Assembly: GCA_023267795.1 (NCBI GenBank)
Contig: JAHFMP010000029.1
Location: forward strand, 1-9,298
Reading direction: 5' to 3'
From: Candidatus Woesearchaeota archaeon
Lineage (GTDB): Archaea > Nanobdellota > Nanobdellia > Woesearchaeales > DSVV01
Length of the DNA stretch: 9,298 bases
Shown here piece after piece: positions 5,285-9,298 of this stretch; the stretch's first letter is position 1, and the number at the start of each line of letters is the position of its first letter. A program made the position numbers and the translations under genes. Below the pieces are notes generated by a model. It was not told the origin of the DNA. It made no database searches and worked only from the letters and a program-made list of their open reading frames with translations.

Positions 5285-5616
5285 GAAATAGGACAATACT
5301 GTGTTATCGGAAATGCTGCTGAAATGCAGTGTTGCTGAGGAAAGTCCGTCCACTACACAAAGATAGACAGCCTCTGAAAGAAGGAATGTGAAAACATTGG
5401 CAACCACACAGAAATGAACTCCTGCAGAATAATGGAATGATGCATGCGACATTTTTGGCAACAAAAACAAGCTGAGCTGCTGACGTCTTTTGCAGTGAAG
5501 ATGAAACAGTGAGCCCCTGTTAGTGCAAGTCGGATTTCGACGCTAAGTGGAATACACAAACACTTGTTCATGTAAAGTGAAAGTGCACAGAAGACGGCTT
5601 ATGATTGTCCTATTTC
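5285..5616 (+). ncRNA. rnpB: RNase P RNA
   Basis: This is the catalytic RNA of RNase P, which removes 5' leaders from pre-tRNAs. The 5' and 3' ends form a perfect 13-bp helix P1: GAAATAGGACAAT (5285-5297) with ATTGTCCTATTTC (5604-5616). Inside lie the conserved core pieces in the right order. GAGGAAAGTCC, the 5' strand of P4 (CR I), is at 5337-5347. CCACACAGAAA is at about 5404-5414, in the CR II/III area of archaeal RNAs. AGTGCAAGTCGG is at about 5523-5534, in the CR IV area, and ACAGAAGACGGCTTA, the 3' strand of P4 (CR V), is at 5587-5601. A small GTCG/CGAC hairpin follows CR IV. The length of about 332 nt is normal for archaeal type A. A TATA box and a T run flank it exactly. Open reading frames across it are chance. 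Confidence 0.93.
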
Positions 5617-5623
5617 TTTTTTT
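5617..5623 (+). terminator. Oligo-T terminator of rnpB
   Basis: Seven T residues directly follow the 3' strand of helix P1. The P1 stem plus this U run resembles an intrinsic terminator, and archaeal polymerase stops at such runs. Confidence 0.5.
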
Positions 5624-5630
5624 CTAAAAC

Positions 5631-5638
5631 TTTATAAA
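5631..5638 (+). promoter_or_regulatory. TATA box of the Sec61-beta/NAC unit
   Basis: TTTATAAA is centred 26.5 bp before the ATG at 5661, predicting a leaderless transcript. It begins eight bases after the rnpB T run, so the two units are packed back to back. Confidence 0.55.
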
Positions 5639-5660
5639 CAACTTCTTCTGCCAGCATCTT

Positions 5661-5834
5661 ATGGCACAAAACAGAATATCAATGCCGTCTGGAACAGGTG
5701 GCTTAGTACGCTATTTTGACGACTACAAAAGTAAAATTAGCATTCAACCAGTTCATGTTATTGTTTTTATTATCCTTGTTATTCTTGTTATTATTCTTTT
5801 GCAGATATTTGGTGTTTCTCTTTTGGGATTTTAG
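5661..5834 (+). CDS. Preprotein translocase subunit Sec61-beta (archaeal SecG)
   Basis: 57 residues, the usual length. The cytosolic N-terminus has the family signature: MPSGTGGLVRYFDDYKSKISIQP (8-30), matching the P-G-T-A/G-G-L-x-R-Y/F pattern of archaeal and eukaryotic Sec61-beta. A single Ile/Val-rich membrane helix spans about 32-50, with the C-terminus short and outside. It is the small non-essential subunit of the SecYEG translocon in the cytoplasmic membrane and binds next to SecY/SecE. The ATG is supported by a TATA box 26-27 bp upstream (leaderless). The NAC gene follows nine bases after its stop, so both are very likely one transcript joining nascent-chain handling to secretion. Confidence 0.92.
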   Translation: MAQNRISMPSGTGGLVRYFDDYKSKISIQPVHVIVFIILVILVIILLQIFGVSLLGF

Positions 5835-5843
5835 GTGATTTCT

Positions 5844-6200
5844 ATGATTCCTGGCTTTCCTGGAAAAATTGATCCACGCATGATGAAGCAGGCAATGAAA
5901 CGCATGGGAATTGATGAAACTGAACTTGCGGATGTACAGGAAGTTATCATTCGTTTTTCTGACAAAGTGCTTGTTGTTGCACCTGCACATGTCTCAAAAG
6001 TCAGCGCAATGGGAAATATCAGCTATCAAGTGAGTGGTACAACTACTGAACGATCACTGGATACAAAACCAACTATTTTTGAAGAAGACGTGCAGACTGT
6101 GATGGAACAAACAGGTGTTGATGAAAAAACTGCACGCTCTGCAATTGAAGCTGCAGAGGGAGATTTAGCTGCTGCAATTTTGGAATTGGAGAAAAAATAA
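5844..6200 (+). CDS. Nascent polypeptide-associated complex protein (archaeal NAC-alpha homologue)
   Basis: 118 residues. The N-terminus MIPGFPGKIDPRMMKQAMKRMGI is the typical basic ribosome-contacting segment of archaeal NAC. The NAC beta-barrel domain follows at about 27-75 (VQEVIIRFSDKVLVVAPAHVSKV and the strand NISYQVSG). A UBA domain closes the protein at about 81-118 (FEEDVQTVMEQTGVDEKTARSAIEAAEGDLAAAILEL). Archaeal NAC is a homodimer that binds ribosomes and emerging chains. The ATG at 5844 is preferred over the GTG at 5835 because GGTGA (5834-5838) lies five bases before it and it matches the family start. It is the second gene of the Sec61-beta unit. It ends 11 bp from the convergent PRC-barrel gene. 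Confidence 0.93.
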   Translation: MIPGFPGKIDPRMMKQAMKRMGIDETELADVQEVIIRFSDKVLVVAPAHVSKVSAMGNISYQVSGTTTERSLDTKPTIFEEDVQTVMEQTGVDEKTARSAIEAAEGDLAAAILELEKK

Positions 6201-6211
6201 TAATCTATTCT

Positions 6212-6496
6212 TCATTCTACTTCTTGCTGGGTTGATTCCTCCACATTCAAATTAGGCACTGCTGCTCTGCTAACAATCATAATGTCTCCCATGCTTTTGA
6301 CTAGTGCGTGCGGCACAATCACTCCTTTTGCATTCCCAAGAATTTTGTTCAAAAAAGAATTCTTTGTACTCCTGATGCGCCACCCAAATATTTTGTTATT
6401 TGTGAGAATTGATTCTTCAACATCTCCAAAATAATCTCCTGTATCTGTAAATACTTTCATCTCGTACGTGTCTGTAATTCGCTTCATCTTTAACAT
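6212..6496 (-). CDS. PRC-barrel domain protein (CdpB-like)
   Basis: 94 residues from the ATG at 6496. An ATG at 6511 would add MEGIT, but its second and third codons are GGAGGG, a strong Shine-Dalgarno sequence seven bases before the inner ATG, so the inner start is chosen. The body is one PRC-barrel: MKVFTDTGDYFGDVEESIL, then NNKIFGWRIRS, then GVIVPHALVKSMGDIMIVSRAAVP. These are the strand pattern and the 'G-x-V-x-D/E' and 'V-x-x-I-G/M-D-I-I' turns of the family. The last 14 residues are a polar tail. Archaeal stand-alone PRC-barrel proteins of this size include CdpB1/CdpB2, which link to SepF in the division machinery, so a cell-division role is plausible. SepF and FtsZ are not in the window, so this stays an inference. 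Confidence 0.78.
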   Translation of the reverse strand: MLKMKRITDTYEMKVFTDTGDYFGDVEESILTNNKIFGWRIRSTKNSFLNKILGNAKGVIVPHALVKSMGDIMIVSRAAVPNLNVEESTQQEVE

Positions 6497-6521
6497 AGTA
6501 ATTCCCTCCATAAAAATCCTT

Positions 6522-6536
6522 TACTCCGAAGGAGTA
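6522..6536. repeat. Perfect palindrome in the divergent PRC-barrel/TraB promoter region
   Basis: TACTCCGAAGGAGTA is a perfect 6-bp inverted repeat around a 3-base centre. It lies 25 bp upstream of the PRC-barrel ATG, between that gene and its likely TATA box. It could be a repressor site. If transcribed, it could be a leader hairpin whose CTCC competes for pairing with the GGAGG ribosome binding site. Confidence 0.45.
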
Positions 6537-6540
6537 GACA

Positions 6541-6577
6541 GAACTTTTAAACTACAAAGTATTTAAGTATATAAACT
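6541..6577. promoter_or_regulatory. Divergent promoter region of the PRC-barrel and TraB genes
   Basis: For the plus strand, TTTAAGTA (6562-6569) is centred 26.5 bp before the TraB ATG (leaderless), and TATATAAAC (6568-6576) overlaps it. For the minus strand, TTTAAAAG (6544-6551) predicts a start near 6521 and a leader of about 25 nt containing GGAGG. The AT-rich palindromic centre could alternatively serve both directions. Confidence 0.45.
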
Positions 6578-6591
6578 TTTTCAAATCAAAC

Positions 6592-7305
6592 ATGAAAAAA
6601 CTAAAATATACGCAAATTGAAAATGTTGTTCTTGTAGGAACCTCTCATATAGCAAAAGAAAGTGTGGATAATGTTGCTGCTGTCATTGATCATTTTCACG
6701 CAGCAGGATCATGTGTTGTTGGTGTTGAACTTGATAAACAGCGTTTTTATTCTCTTGTGTCTGGTCAAAAGCAGGCAACAATTTTTTCTTTGGAAAACAT
6801 CAAGCGCTTTGGTTTCAAAGGTTTTGTTTTTGCAATGCTTGCCTCTATTTTTACAGAAAAACTTGCAAAAGTAGTTGGCGCAAAACCAGGAGATGATATG
6901 CTCTCTGCAATACGCACTGCAAAAAAATGTGATTTAGTGATTGCATTGCTGGATCAACCTATTCAAATTACATTGCGCCATTTTTCTCAGAAATTAACAT
7001 GGAAGGAAAAATGGCATTTTTTTGTTGATATTTGTGCAGGCTTCCTGTTTCCTAAACAGCAAATAAAAAAATATGGTTTGGAAAACATTGATCTTCGAAA
7101 AGTTCCACCAGAAACACTTATTCGAAAGCTGTTGTTTTATGTGAAAGAGCGGTATCCAAACATTTATACTGTTTTGATTAGTGAACGAAATCAGTATATG
7201 GTGCAGAAGATTCGGAAGTTTCAGCAAAAATATCCTGAGAAAATCATTATTGCTGTTATTGGTGCTGGACATGAAGAAGGAATGAAGAAACTTTTAGAAA
7301 ATTGA
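6592..7305 (+). CDS. TraB/PrgY-family protein, short soluble form
   Basis: 237 residues with the TraB landmarks in order. GTSHIAKESV (16-25) has the first conserved GxxH. VELDKQR (45-51) has the conserved Glu and Arg. PGDDMLSAI is at 99-107. LLDQPIQITLRH (119-130) corresponds to the usual 'DRDIxxTLxR' but with Gln in place of the Arg, and LISERNQYM (195-203) has the conserved Glu-Arg. GAGHEEG (224-230) is the second GxxH. The family is predicted to be related to Tiki/EreA metal-dependent hydrolases or proteases; PrgY reduces pheromone activity in enterococci. Many archaeal members are longer, with a C-terminal membrane domain; this one stops right after the catalytic part. The ATG is set by the divergent promoter. 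A membrane protease gene follows under its own promoter. Confidence 0.85.
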   Translation: MKKLKYTQIENVVLVGTSHIAKESVDNVAAVIDHFHAAGSCVVGVELDKQRFYSLVSGQKQATIFSLENIKRFGFKGFVFAMLASIFTEKLAKVVGAKPGDDMLSAIRTAKKCDLVIALLDQPIQITLRHFSQKLTWKEKWHFFVDICAGFLFPKQQIKKYGLENIDLRKVPPETLIRKLLFYVKERYPNIYTVLISERNQYMVQKIRKFQQKYPEKIIIAVIGAGHEEGMKKLLEN

Positions 7306-7323
7306 TGATGTTTTTTCGCTATC

Positions 7324-7331
7324 TTTATATA
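7324..7331 (+). promoter_or_regulatory. TATA box of the membrane protease gene
   Basis: TTTATATA is centred 27-28 bp before the ATG at 7355, predicting a leaderless transcript separate from the TraB gene that ends 18 bp upstream of the box. Confidence 0.55.
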
Positions 7332-7354
7332 CCTCTTTTTCCAAAAAAACAGCA

Positions 7355-8092
7355 ATGGTCAATTATGCAGAACTCAAATATAGAATTCGTGATTTTTTTG
7401 TTTTTTCTCCAAGAGAAATGAGAGATCTTTTTATTGCAATGGCTGTTATTACTTTTGCTTTTGCATATGATGATGGAAGAGAAACATTTGAACTAGCATC
7501 ATGGGCTTTTAATTATCTTAAAATATTTTTTATTGTTGCTCTCGCTTTCTTTTTTCATGAATCAGCACATAAAATAATGGGATTGTCTGTCGGAATCAGA
7601 ACAGAATACAAACTCTGGACATTGGGGACATATATAACTATTCTCTGCACCTTTTTATTTCAGGGAAAAATTGTTATTATTTTGACAGGTGGAGTTGCTT
7701 TTTACCACATGGTCATCCAGAGATTAGGTCATTTTCGTTACGGACTTAATCTTCTTTCTTGCGGGCTTATTGGTGCAATAGGTCCATTGGCTAATCTTAT
7801 CATGGCAACACTTTGGGAAACATTGGCTCTCAATGGCATTATGCCTGATTTTTTTCACCAAATGACTTTTATTAACTTGTACTATGCTGTCTTTTCCATG
7901 CTTCCTTTGCCAAATCTTGACGGCATCAGCCTGTTTTTTGCTTCTCGAATGAATTATGTGTTTTTCTTTAGCATATTACTTTGTTATATTGCACTCTTTG
8001 TTTTAGGTGTCTATTCTCTCATTTGGGCACTTATTTTAGCAGGAATTATGTGGGCCCTTTATTGGTATTATGTTGAGCAAAAAATCAGGTGA
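7355..8092 (+). CDS. Site-2-type intramembrane metalloprotease (peptidase M50 family)
   Basis: 245 residues and strongly hydrophobic. Membrane segment one is at about 24-38. The zinc-binding HESAH (68-72) lies in the next segment (55-72), giving His68, catalytic Glu69 and His72. GPLANL (143-148) is the family's conserved turn, and the third zinc ligand sits in LPLPNLDG (184-190, Asp189), the equivalent of N/LxxPDG. Two more hydrophobic segments end the protein (about 202-242). The order HExxH, GPxxN, LDG identifies an M50 protease, which cuts membrane helices of regulators or leftover signal peptides. There is no PDZ domain, as in other minimal archaeal forms. It has its own promoter. The next gene begins within six bases of its TGA behind a GGTGAT ribosome binding site that overlaps this stop, so the two are an operon. 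Confidence 0.9.
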   Translation: MVNYAELKYRIRDFFVFSPREMRDLFIAMAVITFAFAYDDGRETFELASWAFNYLKIFFIVALAFFFHESAHKIMGLSVGIRTEYKLWTLGTYITILCTFLFQGKIVIILTGGVAFYHMVIQRLGHFRYGLNLLSCGLIGAIGPLANLIMATLWETLALNGIMPDFFHQMTFINLYYAVFSMLPLPNLDGISLFFASRMNYVFFFSILLCYIALFVLGVYSLIWALILAGIMWALYWYYVEQKIR

Positions 8093-8097
8093 TTTGT

Positions 8098-8427
8098 ATG
8101 TTTGGAAAAAAAGCAGCATTGAATCTTGTTGACAACTGGGTGGATTATGTTGCTATTCTTTCTTTGATTGGAGGTGTTATTATTTCTTTCATTGCAGGAA
8201 GTAAAGTACTTTCTGTTATTATTGTTTTTATTTCTGGTTTGATAATAGGCCGATGGATTTATTTTAGAAAATACAAACATCATCTTCGTTTTTGGTATCC
8301 ATTGACAGGTTTTATTCTTGGACTTATTTTTGGCTCTCGGTTTTTGAGTTATAAAGCTGTTCTTGTAACATTTGTAATAGGAACATTTGTTGGGTATTAT
8401 ATTAAAAAGCAGCATATACTTGATTAA
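8098..8427 (+). CDS. Small multi-pass membrane protein, unknown function
   Basis: 109 residues, not recognised. After a short basic N-terminus (MFGKKAALNLVDNWVDY) there are about four hydrophobic stretches: 17-34, 37-55, 67-80 and 87-102. A strongly basic loop lies between the second and third (FRKYKHHLRF, 56-65). Glycines repeat within the helices (GG, GLIIG, GFILGLIFG, GTFVG), suggesting tight helix packing. The ATG is preceded by GGTGAT (8088-8093), which overlaps the stop of the protease gene; a GTG at 8089 is the competing start but lies inside that ribosome binding site. Its place directly behind the membrane protease suggests a partner or substrate of it. Its TAA shares bases with the stop of the convergent gene. 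Confidence 0.75.
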   Translation: MFGKKAALNLVDNWVDYVAILSLIGGVIISFIAGSKVLSVIIVFISGLIIGRWIYFRKYKHHLRFWYPLTGFILGLIFGSRFLSYKAVLVTFVIGTFVGYYIKKQHILD

Positions 8428-9260
8428 GTGGCTATCTTTGTTCCTATGTATGGTTGTGCCAATAGATCAGTGTTACTAGTGCATAGTACAACATCTAAAA
8501 AAGGATATATCTCATTAGAAAAAGGTTGCAAAGGGCTCAAAGCACCACCAAAATTTTCAGGGGGTATAATTGCCTCATAAAAAACACCATTTTCTGTTAA
8601 AATAATGTCAATGGCGTTGCTTAGTGGTATATCATATTTGTCCCTAAAATTCTGCTCGTTTTCTATATGAATATTCATCCATGAGCGAAGTGTTGATGCA
8701 TACACTACATCATATGTTTTGTTGTTGCTTGCTTCTCTTTCTACAAACTGCAAAAATTCTGCTTCTTCAATTGTCCAACATCCTTTTTTAATAGCTTCTT
8801 TTACCTGTTGATATGTTTTCGAATCTCGAACAAATGGATATACATTGAAAAGTTTCTTTTCTTCAGGAATCATTTCACACCTAATTTTATTATCTGTTTC
8901 TTCTATACCAAGATATTTCTCAGCAAGTAACACTGCAAATGTTCTATATTCCTCAGGAACTTCTTCTGCGATTGAACAGATAAACTCTTGATTTGCTCGT
9001 TGTTGCATAAATCGCAACGCTTCATCATATTCACACTTTTGAATCATTGTTCTGAGAAATAAATTCCATGCAACTTTTTTAGGATCAACATCAAAAGAAG
9101 CAACAAAAGAGGCTCCTTCAGCAAGAAATGCAAGCGGATAACCATAACTCGCAACAGCAAGAACACGCTTTCCTCTGGGTTCTGTATTTACTAAAATATC
9201 CTCCAACTCTTCTCTTCTGGGACTGAACCAGAATTCTTTCTCGTATAAATGTTCATACAT
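8424..9260 (-). CDS. Class I SAM-binding-fold protein resembling BtaA/DUF3419 aminocarboxypropyltransferases
   Basis: 278 residues from the ATG at 9260. Residues 30-58 (GKRVLAVASYGYPLAFLAEGASFVASFDVD) look like the glycine-rich SAM motif and the acidic end of strand 2 in BtaA-type proteins (VLxIxSGGCNAL...VxAVDxNP), followed by PKKVAWNLFLRTMI like their PxQxxLLELK helix. The usual SGGC is changed to SYGY. YDVVYASTLRSWM (183-195) fits strand 4 with its following loop, and IILTENGVFYEAII (219-232) the later strand. The middle (about 75-180) is a charged helical insertion. BtaA transfers the aminocarboxypropyl group of SAM to a lipid; a transferase or methyltransferase role here is inferred from fold only. 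The ATG at 9260 is preferred to one at 9275 because TTTATAAA is centred 26.5 bp upstream of it (leaderless). Its stop overlaps that of the convergent membrane protein. Confidence 0.6.
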   Translation of the reverse strand: MYEHLYEKEFWFSPRREELEDILVNTEPRGKRVLAVASYGYPLAFLAEGASFVASFDVDPKKVAWNLFLRTMIQKCEYDEALRFMQQRANQEFICSIAEEVPEEYRTFAVLLAEKYLGIEETDNKIRCEMIPEEKKLFNVYPFVRDSKTYQQVKEAIKKGCWTIEEAEFLQFVEREASNNKTYDVVYASTLRSWMNIHIENEQNFRDKYDIPLSNAIDIILTENGVFYEAIIPPENFGGALSPLQPFSNEIYPFLDVVLCTSNTDLLAQPYIGTKIAT

Positions 9261-9282
9261 AATAAGTAGAAACATAGACCAA

Positions 9283-9290
9283 TTTATAAA
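9283..9290 (-). promoter_or_regulatory. TATA box of the BtaA-like gene
   Basis: TTTATAAA, the same on both strands, is centred 26.5 bp before the ATG at 9260. An ATG at 9275 would lie upstream of the predicted transcription start, which decides between the two. Confidence 0.5.
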
Positions 9291-9298
9291 ATTTACCC

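Noticed and set aside
5207..5571. Minus-strand reading frames across the rnpB region
   Set aside because: They lie opposite the RNase P RNA, whose helix P1 and conserved core are clear; the frames are chance.
5703..5990. A minus-strand frame with Asn/Lys repeats
   Set aside because: It is the antisense of the Sec61-beta membrane helix and the NAC start, both recognised genes.
8068..8415. A 115-residue Asn/Lys-rich minus-strand frame opposite the small membrane protein
   Set aside because: Its composition is that of antisense to a hydrophobic gene, and it overlaps the protease gene end; the plus frame has a fitting ribosome binding site and membrane helices.
1..9298. Search for tRNA genes, CRISPR repeats, insertion sequences and attachment sites
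   Set aside because: No T-arm GGTTCRA pattern in a cloverleaf context, no regularly spaced repeats, and no transposase or terminal inverted repeats were seen by reading.

Overview
The window looks like a chromosomal piece of a small-genome, AT-rich archaeon, most likely a DPANN lineage of the Woesearchaeota/Pacearchaeota type. The domain is well supported: a Sec61-beta type SecG, an archaeal NAC homologue with a C-terminal UBA domain, an RNase P RNA of archaeal size, a THUMP-domain RNA methyltransferase, a TraB-family protein, and TATA boxes rather than -35/-10 promoters. The phylum assignment is an inference from compactness, AT bias and gene style. No mobile element, CRISPR array, tRNA or rRNA was seen.

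Layout. 1-252 is the 3' end of a metallo-beta-lactamase-fold hydrolase. It converges with a minus-strand block: a HAD phosphatase-like protein (266-964), a MinD/ParA-type ATPase (1055-1843) and an all-helical protein of unknown function (1937-2383). Across a T-rich divergent promoter region a plus-strand cluster begins. It holds four tiny lysine/glycine-rich proteins of 50-62 residues (2568-3363), three of them too short for usual ORF cut-offs, followed by a THUMP methyltransferase-like protein (3408-4547). A minus-strand Nudix protein (4563-5048) converges on it. Next, on the plus strand, come rnpB (5285-5616), Sec61-beta (5661-5834) and NAC (5844-6200), an RNA-processing, secretion and nascent-chain block. 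A minus-strand PRC-barrel protein (6212-6496) and a plus-strand TraB-family protein (6592-7305) diverge from a shared promoter region. A site-2-type membrane protease (7355-8092) and a small multi-pass membrane protein (8098-8427) follow as a pair. A minus-strand BtaA/methyltransferase-fold-like protein (8424-9260) closes the window.

Expression style. For nine transcription units a TATA-like box is centred about 26-28 bp upstream of the chosen start codon, or of the rnpB 5' end. This implies leaderless mRNAs and decides several starts, including a TTG and a GTG. Genes inside transcription units, and a few with leaders, instead carry Shine-Dalgarno sequences of the GGAGG/GGTGAT type. Convergent neighbours are packed to within 16 bp or overlap.

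The best candidate for something undescribed is the four-gene cluster of tiny, strongly basic, apparently disordered proteins under what looks like a strong, tandemly duplicated promoter element. Next are a THUMP methyltransferase whose catalytic NPPY motif has been replaced, and the BtaA-like protein.
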